Origin: Pseudomonas sp. St316 | GTDB lineage: Bacteria > Pseudomonadota > Gammaproteobacteria > Pseudomonadales > Pseudomonadaceae | Assembly: GCF_018325905.1 (NCBI RefSeq) | Contig: NZ_AP021901.1 | Location: 1,550,001-1,614,000, forward strand | Length of the DNA: 64,000 nt | Direction: 5' to 3' | Shown: positions 8,145 through 15,326 of the stretch, one piece after another | Layout of the letters: the number at the start of each line of letters is the position of its first letter | How positions within the stretch are numbered: position 1 is the stretch's first letter | Notes under the pieces: generated by a model | What the model was told of the DNA's origin: nothing | What the model saw: only the letters and a program-made list of their open reading frames with translations | The model's database searches: none | Program-made: the position numbers and the translations under genes

Positions 8145-8170
8145 TGGTGCAGAGACGGAATCGAACCGGG
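8145..8170 (-). repeat. tRNA 3'-end-like remnant (possible old attachment site)
   Basis: Read on the minus strand this ends GGTTCGATTCCGTCTCTGC-ACCA, i.e. a T-loop, acceptor 3' strand, discriminator A and CCA, but no tRNA 5' half is present nearby. Nearby on the plus strand at 8221 are two GCCCCCAA words. Such sequences mark prophage ends formed by integration in tRNA genes. Confidence 0.4.
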
Positions 8171-8263
8171 CGTCTGCAGCGTTGATCAGGTTGAATGCGT
8201 ACGGTTTGATTGTCAGGGATGCCCCCAAATCTGCCCCCAAGAACTAATCCTCCCCCGCGATAT

Positions 8264-8497
8264 TCAGTCCAGCGAGAGCATTTTGGCTAACAGAGGGTCG
8301 TTTGAGCCCATCACCGCGGCCTGCAGATCCACGAAGTACATACCGCCGGTGATCTCTCCAATGATCTCACCTTCCTCGATCCACTTCTTGAGCAGCTGCA
8401 GGCTCGGCTTTGTCCCTGCGTATCTCAGTTTTCGATACTCACCCACCTCCATTAATCGTGGCAATCGAACAGTTACTTGCGTGACAATCTTGGTCAT
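8264..8497 (-). CDS. Excisionase-like small DNA-binding protein
   Basis: A 77-residue product whose centre, TKPSLQLLKKWIEEGEIIGEITGGMYFVDL, fits the winged-helix excisionase pattern (helix, turn, recognition helix with KKWIEEGEI, wing with GGMYFVD). Excisionases bend attachment-site DNA and direct integrase to excise. It lies far from the island integrase and next to the tRNA-like remnant at 8145, which suggests it belonged to another element. The ATG has no clear ribosome site, so the start is uncertain; a longer GTG version would overlap the tail gene. Confidence 0.5.
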   Translation of the reverse strand: MTKIVTQVTVRLPRLMEVGEYRKLRYAGTKPSLQLLKKWIEEGEIIGEITGGMYFVDLQAAVMGSNDPLLAKMLSLD

Positions 8498-8562
8498 GGA
8501 GGCGCGTTCTACTTGGCTGGGTCCTGAGCCTATCGCAAATCCGTGCAGAAGCTCCAGCCAGG

Positions 8563-9150
8563 CTAGGTTTTGTCTTCGGCGTAGATCGAGGCGGATACGA
8601 TCATTCCGCCCCACCGGCGTTCACCGATGCAGATCGGCACGGGGTTGCCGCTGGCCGTGGTGTTCTTGGCGCTGCCGAAGGCATAGGACGGGGCGTTGTC
8701 AGGTGATGCGCTCGTCTTGAGGCCTGAGGCCTGGGGGCTGAGCATCTGAATAACGCCGCCGGCGACCATCGCAATACCGGGCGCCAAGGTGGCACCATTT
8801 GTGAAGGGGCTCGCCACGATCAACAGTGCGCCGATAATGGTCTGCAGAATCCCGGCTCGCTTGCTGCCGTTGATCACTGGGACGATCTTGAGCGTCTTGA
8901 TGCCTCCAAGGTCAAAGTCCTTCTCTCCCACATTTTTTCCGTTGCGGATGATCGCGAACCTCATACCCAGCCGGTCAAGCCGCGCAATCTCTTCAGCGAA
9001 TCCCTGCACGGTTGCTTTCAACGCTCTGAACACCTCCCAAGTGCTCCCTGTGTCGAGCTGGTAATCCTTCTGGCGGAAAAACTTCCTCCCTAGGATGCTG
9101 CTGAGTTGGATGGTGGTCGTTGGGTGGTAATGCGCTGCAGTTGCGGCCAT
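8563..9150 (-). CDS. Phage tail assembly protein, lambda gpI-like
   Basis: A 195-residue protein matching the lambda tail-tip assembly protein I pattern: MAAT start, an N-terminal beta-grasp-like domain (about 10-90; WEVFRALKATVQGFAEEIARL, ending KIVPVINGSKRAG), a glycine/alanine-rich hydrophobic hairpin (about 95-135; IIGALLIVASPF, GVIQMLSPQ) and a C-terminal GNPVPICIGERRWGGMIVSASI. In lambda-like phages it is needed to start the tail tip, between K and J. Here neither K, L nor J is present, so it is an orphan structural gene. Transcribed in the same direction as the capsid genes. Confidence 0.85.
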   Translation of the reverse strand: MAATAAHYHPTTTIQLSSILGRKFFRQKDYQLDTGSTWEVFRALKATVQGFAEEIARLDRLGMRFAIIRNGKNVGEKDFDLGGIKTLKIVPVINGSKRAGILQTIIGALLIVASPFTNGATLAPGIAMVAGGVIQMLSPQASGLKTSASPDNAPSYAFGSAKNTTASGNPVPICIGERRWGGMIVSASIYAEDKT

Positions 9151-9181
9151 GAGCTGGCTCCTATGTGTTGGCGATCGGCAG

Positions 9182-9508
9182 TTAGACGCCCAAGCGCATT
9201 GCGAGAAGCGATCGCGACATAAGCGCCTGGTCGAGTGTCAGTTGTTCGCGCTGCGGGGTGTAGTTCCAAATCCGGTCGTAGATCGCTTGGTAGGCCCGCG
9301 CTCCGCGGAAGGTGCCGCGCAGCAGGTCGGCGGAAATACGCGCCTCTTCTTCAGTGAGATACGGTCCGTCGATCGTTACCTTTTCACCGTCGCGGACGCA
9401 TTTAACGTCCCAAACCAGGTAACCAGAATCGGGACCCTGTGACATGTGGTGAGATTGGAAATTGCCGATCTTGGCGGCCTCGGCAAATCGTTCTCTAACG
9501 TTTTCCAT
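9182..9508 (-). CDS. Hypothetical phage-island protein
   Basis: A 108-residue soluble protein, MENVRERFAEAAKIGNFQSHH..., that I do not recognise. The middle has a short beta-rich stretch (GYLVWDVKCVRDGEKVTIDGPYL) followed by two helices (EEEARISADLLRG, YQAIYDRIW). The ATG at 9508 has a good GAGGA ribosome site; the frame is open further upstream but without a better start. Lies between the tail gene and the capsid gene on the same strand. Confidence 0.6.
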   Translation of the reverse strand: MENVRERFAEAAKIGNFQSHHMSQGPDSGYLVWDVKCVRDGEKVTIDGPYLTEEEARISADLLRGTFRGARAYQAIYDRIWNYTPQREQLTLDQALMSRSLLAMRLGV

Positions 9509-9616
9509 GGTGATCCTCGTCCCGTTAACCATTCTTGTTAAAAAGTTAACGGTGTTAACGGGCTGCCTTGGCGTCTTTCTCGGAAAACCCGCGATTTTAT
9601 TGGCCTTGGGCATCTG

Positions 9617-9943
9617 TTAAAGGTTCTGCGGTGTTAACACCGAGTTAACAAAAAACCTTGGGGTCGGGAAAAAAAGTGCAAATGCGATCGGGCGCGGTCT
9701 GGAAGCGATACACCCCCTATATTTAGACCCCCCCTCCATAGGAATCCCAAATCGCACCATTTTGGTGCTGTCTGGGTGAGAATTCTTCTCGCCTTGGCCT
9801 CGGCCTGACCCCGCCATCTCGACGGGGTAGGTCGTGGGCTTTATGCAGTGCCTGCCGCCAGCCCATTTGGAGTGTTGCTTGAGAGCTGCGCAGGCTGTCG
9901 GGGTTAACTCGGGGGCACTGGCCGACTGATCCCCACCAGGCAC
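9617..9943 (-). CDS. Doubtful small ORF, possibly ash-like prophage protein
   Basis: A 108-codon frame from a GTG, rich in Pro, Arg, Gly and Ser. Its C-terminal part (KMVRFGIPMEGGSKYRGC then IASRPRPIAF) recalls small basic proteins often called near P4-type integrases (ash family), but codon use is not convincing and the region has G/C and A runs. It could be non-coding. I give it because otherwise 9509-9972 would be an empty stretch. Confidence 0.3.
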   Translation of the reverse strand: MPGGDQSASAPELTPTACAALKQHSKWAGGRHCIKPTTYPVEMAGSGRGQGEKNSHPDSTKMVRFGIPMEGGSKYRGCIASRPRPIAFALFFPTPRFFVNSVLTPQNL

Positions 9944-9972
9944 GCCCGAAGGCAGCCCTGGCCGCTTTGCTA

Positions 9973-11099
9973 CTAGGGTGCTGTCACAGTCAGGTCAACC
10001 GATCGGATGGCGTCCTTTGCGAACACTGCAAGGCCGGCGCGCAGTTCGGCCAACAGCGTCACCAGGTTGGTCACCAGGTTGTCGCGATCGAAGCGGGTGG
10101 CAATGACGGTTGGCTGCATACGGTCCAGGATGCGAACGTGCGCCGGGTCAATGAGCAGTGCCTTGCCTCGCGCGAGGCTCGGAGTCTCGACAACGACGTT
10201 TTTCCAGAGGGTTGCGTTCGCCGGATCCTGGGGGCCGCCGAGCAGGTAGAGCCCGTCTGTGCTCTTCTGGGTTTGAATTGCGAACCAATCCAGTGGGTTC
10301 ATCAGCACCACACTCGGTCTCCAGCCCGCCGCCTTCATTGCGGCCGCCGCTTCACCGACTCGATCGGTAGGCGTGGTGGCAACGGTAGGCACAAAGGCAA
10401 CAGCCTGGGCGAGCAAGCCGAGGATCTTGCCGGCGCCACCAACTCCGTTGATGATCTCGGCCTCCAGTTTGGCCAGTGCACCGTAGCCCAGTAGGTTGCC
10501 GAGATAGGATTGCAGGGATGGCTCATCGTCCAGTACCTGCACCGAGGCGCGGGTCCAGTGGGCAACGGTCTGGATGTTGGCCACTGCCTCGATCAGGTTG
10601 ACGCTCGATTCAGCCTTGAGCGTCCCTTCCTTGAGCTGGTAGTCGGCGTTGTTTTCGAAGCTTTCGAGCTGGGTGAACTCATAGGATCCGGAGCCAACTG
10701 GGATAGTGGTCAACACCTCCAGGAGCTGCAGCGCCAGGCGCGGATCATCGGCAATGCCGGTGCCGCGTTCTGCCTGGGTGGCGTGCTGAGTGTCGCCGGC
10801 CTGACCACGGCCAGAGCTCACCAGCGCCTTGAGGCTGATGGCGGGCAATTCAACCCGTCCGGTGTCCTTGGCGCCTGAGCGAATCGCCTCCATCCCGGAT
10901 GATTTCATGAACGCGTGTACCGCACCCTTGGTGCTGGTGGATTCCCTACCGCCGCGCAATTTAACCCCTTCATTTCCAGGTCTTGCAGACGATCAAGGGC
11001 TTCCTCGATTTTGGTCTGGTTACCATCAACTTTGCCTGCAAGGCTCTTCACGGCGGCGCCGTGGTCTTCTACTGCTTTTGTCAGAATTTCGAGAGACAT
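9973..11099 (-). CDS. HK97-family major capsid protein (frame broken near 10965)
   Basis: Self-assembling shell protein. Two overlapping frames together give one capsid gene: MSLEILTKAVEDHGAAVKSL...DLEMKG, a coiled-coil delta/scaffold domain of about 45 residues, then in the next frame VKLRGG...VHAFMKSSGMEAIRSG and the HK97 fold (FTQLESFENNADY, a P-domain long helix, NPLDWFAIQ, FAKDAIRSVDLTV at the end). One extra G in the GGGG run at 10965-10968 (minus strand) would join them into 375 residues. It follows the prohead protease by 9 bases, the normal HK97 order, but no portal precedes. Either a real pseudogene or a base-calling error. Confidence 0.85.
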
Positions 11100-11108
11100 G
11101 GTGTTTCC

Positions 11109-11783
11109 TCAAAGACCCCGAAGGGTCGCTGTGATGCTCTGGAGTTTGGCCGCGATTTGGGCCAGTTCAGTGCTGTCGTCGGGCTGTTCGTCGCGAACAA
11201 GCCCGTTCCAGCCACCCGACATAAGCCTCTTGGCTTCGCGAGCAGAGAGCCCCAGCGCATCACGCGCGGCGCGTTCAAATTCCCGAGGGTTCGGGCTTTC
11301 AGGATCGAAGGCGCATTTCACGCTGACGATCCGGGAATTGGGATTGGCGGCGATGGCCACAAGGCTCGTCTCCACCAGGTCAATTTCTTTGAGCAGGCGT
11401 GCACCGTTGACCAGCTCGGCACCGCCGGGCGGAATGGTGTAGCCGATGCTCAGCGCCAAAGCACCGTCCTTTGCCAGGGCGTATGCCGCTTTGGCCTGGG
11501 GCACGTCCAGAGTAAAACGGCCCGACGCAAGAAGGCCTTGGGCGTCCTCGTCGAAGGACTCCCAAACACCGACAGGGTTGGCCTGATCGTGTTGCCAAAG
11601 GAGTGCTGGGCGGGTGCCGGCGGCGGCGTGCCTGGACAGGCTTTTCGTAAAAGCACCAGGGGCGATAATGTCGCCGTGAAAATCTGGCTCACCGCCGAAG
11701 GTCGAGGCGTAGCCGGTAAATCTGCCCACCGAGTCATCGGCGGCGAACTTGTATTGCAGGGGCGCAGTTTGGAATGGGCGCAT
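11109..11783 (-). CDS. HK97-family prohead protease
   Basis: A 224-residue caspid-maturation serine protease of the herpesvirus-assemblin fold that trims the delta domain of the capsid protein after prohead assembly. Seen: GRFTGYASTFGGEPDFHGDIIAPGAFTKSL at the N-terminus, LLWQHDQANPVGVW with the catalytic His, and GALALSIGYTIPPGG with the catalytic Ser, followed by LKEIDLVETSLVAIAANPNSRI. The C-terminal 70 residues are charged, scaffold-like. The ATG at 11783 is used; a TTG seven codons upstream is possible. Located directly upstream of the capsid gene as in HK97-type phages. Confidence 0.9.
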   Translation of the reverse strand: MRPFQTAPLQYKFAADDSVGRFTGYASTFGGEPDFHGDIIAPGAFTKSLSRHAAAGTRPALLWQHDQANPVGVWESFDEDAQGLLASGRFTLDVPQAKAAYALAKDGALALSIGYTIPPGGAELVNGARLLKEIDLVETSLVAIAANPNSRIVSVKCAFDPESPNPREFERAARDALGLSAREAKRLMSGGWNGLVRDEQPDDSTELAQIAAKLQSITATLRGL

Positions 11784-11915
11784 AGGTGTTCTCTCTAAGA
11801 GCAAATAGTTTCATTTGCCGCTCAAGGAACGCATCACGCGCAACTGGGACGGGGTACAGCACATCACGCGCTGTATGAGTGTCCAGTATACGAGGATGCG
11901 CCCGGAGCGCCAAGT

Positions 11916-12113
11916 TCATTTCAATCCGAGTTGATGCTCAATTTCTGGCGCCGTGAGACCGCGATCCAGGGCGCGCTGGGCGTCACGAACCATCGTCCGT
12001 ATGGCCTGATCCTCAAGGCGGGCGGCCATGATCGAGGCCTTGCGGGCGATCATTGCTGCCAGGCCAGCTGGGAACGGCACGTGCTGAGGCCGGGTGTAGT
12101 CGTCTTTCTTCAC
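11916..12113 (-). CDS. Small phage-island protein, unknown
   Basis: A 65-residue basic helical protein (RPQHVPFPAGLAAMIARKASIMAARLEDQAIRTMV...EIEHQLGLK). I do not know its family. The start is taken as GTG at 12113, with GGAGG seven bases upstream; a TTG two codons earlier is too close to it. It is the first gene after the repeat-rich non-coding block and precedes the protease, the position of head-gene regulators or small terminase-like proteins, but no motif supports either. Confidence 0.6.
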   Translation of the reverse strand: MKKDDYTRPQHVPFPAGLAAMIARKASIMAARLEDQAIRTMVRDAQRALDRGLTAPEIEHQLGLK

Positions 12114-12958
12114 TTTCAAACCTCCACTTTCATTGTTTTCGAAGTAGTGCCGCAGGCCTTGTGCGGCGCGGCCTGTAGCGAGTTATGCGAATTTTCAAAT
12201 CAGGCGCCTGTCAGGTTGTGGACTGGCTTCTTGCGTATCCCGTCTAACCAAACCGGCCGTCTAACTCCTCCGCTACGGTTGTGTCCTGGATCCTTGGGCA
12301 AGTCAGGTGTTCCGGGCCTTACAGCGAGTTACGTGATTCCCCAGATGTATCGCCTGTGTAGCATCGACCTGGCTCAAACCTGAGCCATCTACTTGGCGCC
12401 CGCATCCTCGCGGTTGGTTTATTCGCCACCGACCTGCAACGCGTGCACCCCGTGGCCTGCGTTTGGTTTTGGCCTACGCGCCGGTCAACAGCGGATCAAT
12501 GCCGCAATGGCGTAAATCTGCTCCATCAACAAATCCCTCAACTTGAGTAAAACCCTCCACCGAGATGTGAGCAGATGTGCTCACATCTGAGCGCATCTCC
12601 TGAAACTCAGGGGAGAGTGCATTTTCATTGCACCCCCCAATCAGCTAACGCACTGGTAACGGTGCCAGCGTTACCCGAGCGCACCTGGGCCAGTTCGCTC
12701 CCACAGGCAGCCGTTAAGGTTCATTCAGTGGCACTGCATCAACTCCGCTAAGGTGCAGGACTTGCACCTCGTTACAGTTTCAAAACCACAGAGCCGAGGC
12801 CTTTTATCGAGGCTTGGTTGGTAGATATCTAAAAGGGTGTGCACTTTCTGCACAGGTAAAACCCCTTTTAAGGTGCATTTCCTGCACACGTAAACCAAAT
12901 CAAGGCCCAGTAAATCCAGCGGTGCCGCTCTCTATGTGTGCAGAAAGTGCACCGCTAC
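12114..12958. other. Repeat-rich non-coding block of the island (candidate origin or control region)
   Basis: 845 bases without a credible gene on either strand. Contains a perfect 11-bp inverted repeat (12563-12588), a TGCA-N5-TGCA palindrome at 12435-12447, a looser TGCA-N7-TGCA at 12618-12632 and four further tight copies between 12755 and 12951; a fifth tight copy overlaps the end of the gene to the right. Two AGCGAGTTA words (around 12177 and 12322) also occur. Confidence 0.6.
12563..12588. repeat. Perfect 11-bp inverted repeat in the island
   Basis: AGATGTGAGCA (12563-12573), loop GATG, TGCTCACATCT (12578-12588). It is flanked by GAG on both sides, and a second weaker pairing GAGATG/CATCTC (12562-12567 / 12594-12599) surrounds it. 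No T-run follows, so it is not a terminator. Confidence 0.8.
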
Positions 12959-12974
12959 TTATGCACTTTCTGCA
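12755..12974. repeat. Cluster of five TGCA-N5-TGCA palindromes
   Basis: Cores at 12755-12767, 12840-12852, 12874-12886, 12939-12951 and 12962-12974. All have exactly five bases between the TGCA arms; three have CTTTC (or its complement GAAAG) in the middle and arms extend to GGTGCA/TGCACC or TGTGCA/TGCACA. The last one encodes the C-terminal residues of the initiator-like gene to the right. Could be iterons of a replication origin or operators. Confidence 0.85.
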
Positions 12975-13393
12975 CAGGATGATTTGCTAGCAAAAAGTGT
13001 CGGCAGTGGTCGCGGTGGAGATCGCGTGGACCCGATATCTAGATCTTTGCCCGGGCACTCATCGACAGGTAGCCAGGCGAGAGCGAATAGCGCACATCTT
13101 GCCCCGTGCTTGGAAAACACACTGTTCCGGCTGATCAAGATCCAACCTGCCTCTTCAAGATCCTTCAGCGCCTTTTGTAGCGTGTGAGCGGAGGCAATCC
13201 CCCAATCCTTGGCCATGGTTCTGGTCGCCGATAGGTCGCCATTGTTCGATCCCGAGTACTGCGCAAGCAGCTCCACCAAGACCATCCGGGCGGTGCAACT
13301 GAGGGCCCTGTATCCAGGTGACTGAATCATTGCCTTTGGCATCATCGCGAACGGTGGTGTCTTGACCCTGACCCCGTTTTTCTTTCTTGCCAT
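12959..13393 (-). CDS. Winged-helix, replication-initiator-like island protein
   Basis: A 144-residue protein starting MARKKNGVRVKTPPFAMMPKAMI. The centre, SCTARMVLVELLAQYSGSNNGDLSATRTMAKDWGIASAHTLQKALKDLEEAGWILISR, is a winged-helix DNA-binding fold of the kind found in plasmid/phage replication proteins and island regulators. The C-terminus (ALAWLPVDECPGKDLDI) resembles similar small proteins of Pseudomonas islands. Its last codons lie inside a TGCA-N5-TGCA palindrome and four more follow directly downstream, so it may bind them. Start is the ATG at 13393; a GTG four codons earlier is possible. No strong ribosome site. Confidence 0.65.
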   Translation of the reverse strand: MARKKNGVRVKTPPFAMMPKAMIQSPGYRALSCTARMVLVELLAQYSGSNNGDLSATRTMAKDWGIASAHTLQKALKDLEEAGWILISRNSVFSKHGARCALFALAWLPVDECPGKDLDIGSTRSPPRPLPTLFASKSSCAESA

Positions 13394-13458
13394 TGCGCAA
13401 CTCACAGGCAGGCCAGGGGTGTCGTTCTCTCAAACGAGACCCCTTAGCGCAGTTCAAG

Positions 13459-13767
13459 TCAGGAGGGTTCGCTGGCCAGCACGTACAGGCCGACTCGGTG
13501 CGGGCGCCTGCCCGGCTCCGTGGTCTTGTAGATCCATTCCGTTTTGATTGAGTAGCCACGATTTCTCAGCCACCGCACGGTGCTCGGCGGGTGAACAATG
13601 TCCAATTCCTGTGCGGCCGTGATAGTCGATATGGGGCCCACCCGAAGCGCACTGGCTAAGCGTTGTGCCTGTGCACCCGACGTATGAGCGTCCGCTGGCC
13701 GATCGGTTGCTTGCCCTGTTACAGCCGCTCCCGCAGGCGCGGATGGGCACGTTTCGCGACTTGTCAT
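13459..13767 (-). CDS. HTH_39-like small DNA-binding protein
   Basis: A 102-residue protein. The C-terminal half, ISTITAAQELDIVHPPSTVRWLRNRGYSIKTEW...HRVGLYVL, matches the helix-turn-helix type found in many phage proteins in which a helix followed by P-x-x-x-V-R-x-L-R-x-x-G-x-x-I-x-T reads DNA. The N-terminus is Ala/Thr-rich and disordered. It begins two bases after the upstream gene and belongs to the leftward regulatory operon. A role as repressor or as replication accessory is inference. Confidence 0.65.
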   Translation of the reverse strand: MTSRETCPSAPAGAAVTGQATDRPADAHTSGAQAQRLASALRVGPISTITAAQELDIVHPPSTVRWLRNRGYSIKTEWIYKTTEPGRRPHRVGLYVLASEPS

Positions 13768-13769
13768 AT

Positions 13770-14048
13770 TCAGGCCCTCGCCTCGAGGGAAATGAGGCAG
13801 TCATTCATGCCCTCAACATCGTTCGCCGGCGTGTTTCGGTAATCGTCCGCCAAGTAATGAGCGACAGCAGCCAGGCGTTCAGCGTGGTTCTCATGGCCTT
13901 GGTTTATTGAGCTACTGATTGCCCAGGCCAGAGAGCCAAACCAGGCCATATACCCGAGCGCTACCTCGAGCTGATCAACCGCCTCATTGGCCAGGTCTCC
14001 CGCGGGATTAATGGAGTGCTTCTTGTCACGGCATTTTGAATCTGTCAC
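13770..14048 (-). CDS. Unknown island protein in regulatory operon
   Basis: A 92-residue, mostly helical protein (NEAVDQLEVALGYMAWFGSLAWAISSSINQGHENHAERLAAVAHYLADDY). The Trp/Ala-rich centre is too polar for a clear membrane helix. I do not recognise the family; similar small proteins occur in Pseudomonas prophage early operons. GTG start overlapping the upstream stop (GTGA), hence translational coupling. Confidence 0.6.
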   Translation of the reverse strand: MTDSKCRDKKHSINPAGDLANEAVDQLEVALGYMAWFGSLAWAISSSINQGHENHAERLAAVAHYLADDYRNTPANDVEGMNDCLISLEARA

Positions 14049-14371
14049 GATGCATTCCTCACGTTGGTGCTATCCAATGTTGTTTTAACGGGGCGGCGCG
14101 CCAACGCCGCTTTGTTTTCTTCTTCCTGCATTTGCTCTCTCTGCACAACAAATCTCAACCAGTCACTCCGCTCAGCCAGCGCTTCACTAATAATTCCCAG
14201 CCCCCGCATAAGCCCATCTGTTGCGAAGCTGCCCAGGAAAGGCTTACCGCCTTCGTCCTCTCTCTCCACCAGGTCATCCACGACAAGTTTCGCAACTGTT
14301 GACATGTATATGCCCGCGTCCTCCATAAGCTTTGCTGTGTCGCTTGCTTTCGATCGGTCAGCTACGTTCAC
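14045..14371 (-). CDS. Unknown island protein in regulatory operon
   Basis: A 108-residue acidic, helical protein without signal or membrane segment (AKLMEDAGIYMSTVAKLVVDDLVERED, FVVQREQMQEEENKAALARR). No recognised motif. Its GTG overlaps the stop of the upstream AlpA-like gene (GTGA) and its own stop overlaps the next GTG, so three genes are chained by overlaps, typical of a phage early operon. Confidence 0.62.
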   Translation of the reverse strand: MNVADRSKASDTAKLMEDAGIYMSTVAKLVVDDLVEREDEGGKPFLGSFATDGLMRGLGIISEALAERSDWLRFVVQREQMQEEENKAALARRPVKTTLDSTNVRNAS

Positions 14372-14601
14372 CTTGCGTTCCCCCGCGCCATTCGATTAAT
14401 CCAAATTTCCAGCTCGCTAACCAAGATCATGCGGCGCTTGCCAGCCTTGAAGGACTGAAGTTCGCCGGTTGCGATGGCCCTATAAATTCCGCTACGGCTG
14501 TGCGCCGTGATTCTGGCTGCCTCGACCGTCCCGACAACCAGAATGGGTGGCTTGGTCAGCTCTGTTCCTAACGGCTTTTCGTCAATTGCGTTTTGGTTCA
14601 C
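14368..14601 (-). CDS. AlpA/HTH_17-type transcriptional activator or excisionase
   Basis: A 77-residue MerR-like winged-helix protein: LVVGTVEAARITAHSRSGIYRAIATGELQSFKAGKRRMILVSELEIWINRMA, with the helix-turn-helix, the K-A-G-K-R-R wing and the final EIW helix usual in excisionase-family proteins. Such proteins (AlpA in P4-like satellites) switch on early genes or int/xis. The GTG at 14601 is preferred because GGAGG lies eight bases upstream; a longer ATG form would run into the operator region. First gene of the leftward operon and divergent from the gene at 14772. Confidence 0.75.
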   Translation of the reverse strand: MNQNAIDEKPLGTELTKPPILVVGTVEAARITAHSRSGIYRAIATGELQSFKAGKRRMILVSELEIWINRMARGNAR

Positions 14602-14623
14602 ATCTCTCTCCTCCTGGCCGATT

Positions 14624-14733
14624 TGTATAGCCAGATGTGGCCACCATAACGAGAGGAAAATCATGTGTCCACATTTTTCTTACACGTACCGACACATGGT
14701 GAGACGCATTGACAAATATCGGCCATGTGGCAT
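14624..14733. promoter_or_regulatory. Divergent control region with repeated ATGTG(G/T)CCAC sites
   Basis: Three related palindromic words lie between the divergent operons: ATGTGGCCACCAT (14635-14647), ATGTGTCCACAT (14663-14674) and ATGTGGCAT (14725-14733), plus ACACATGG at 14692. A minus-strand -10 TATACA (14629-14624) sits just beside the first, and a plus-strand TTGACA (14709-14714) precedes the third by 10 bases. The layout suggests operators of a divergent switch. Confidence 0.5.
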
Positions 14734-14771
14734 CCTCCGCCCACCTCCCTATGTGAATACCGAGAATCGAC

Positions 14772-15326
14772 ATGGCAAAAGCTGCCCCCAATAGAGTCAA
14801 AGCTGAAACTCTATCGCTACGCATATCGCCTAACTTGAAGTTCGGTTTGGAGTTGCTTTCGCGTCTGGAGGAGCGCTCTCTGACAACAGAAGTCGAAAAG
14901 GCTTTGGGTGAACTATTCGACAGGACGCCGGTGGATATTGGGTATTTAGGGACGACTACAGTTGAAAATAATGGTCGCTTTGAAGATCTGTGTTTCTTCG
15001 AGCTTATGACGCTTATTTATTCAATTGATGCGCCAACCAGACTTATGCGGACTGCCGTTTTGCTGCCGCGAACATTGACCCAACGAGAGATTGCGCTGCT
15101 TGACCTTGCCTCCGATCAAGCACAACTTTTTGCAGAGGGTGCGCCTAACTATTTTTCATTAAATATCGGGCACGAGAACTTGCTTGCTGAGGTGATGAAA
15201 GAGTATTGCAGGTTTAATCAGCCTCTTGATTTGAAGTCTTTACGAAGGAACTGGCAGACGCTAAACGATGCAGTGGATTACGCTCTAGATAACGGACACT
15301 ACCCAGAAAAAATAATGCTGGTGTAA
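14772..15326 (+). CDS. Unknown island protein with RHH-like N-terminus
   Basis: A 184-residue protein. Residues about 12-50 (ETLSLRISPNLKFGLELLSRLEERSLTTEVEKALGELFD) look like a ribbon-helix-helix DNA-binding unit; the remainder is mixed helix with no known motif (DLCFFELMTLIYSID, LPRTLTQREIALLDLASDQ). Divergent from the AlpA-like operon and tail-to-tail with int (stops adjacent). AT-richer than its neighbours, as expected of acquired DNA. It could be the island's repressor, or an accessory gene. Confidence 0.65.
   Translation: MAKAAPNRVKAETLSLRISPNLKFGLELLSRLEERSLTTEVEKALGELFDRTPVDIGYLGTTTVENNGRFEDLCFFELMTLIYSIDAPTRLMRTAVLLPRTLTQREIALLDLASDQAQLFAEGAPNYFSLNIGHENLLAEVMKEYCRFNQPLDLKSLRRNWQTLNDAVDYALDNGHYPEKIMLV

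Noticed and set aside
8091..8720. Plus-strand open frame of 209 codons at the island left end
   Set aside because: It overlaps the terminator, the tRNA-like remnant and two better-supported minus-strand genes; composition is Cys/Arg/Ser-rich and no homology is seen.
12755..12974. Short palindromic repeats as a CRISPR array
   Set aside because: Repeats are 13-17 bp, irregularly spaced (23-85 bp) and lie in both orientations of a palindrome; no cas genes.
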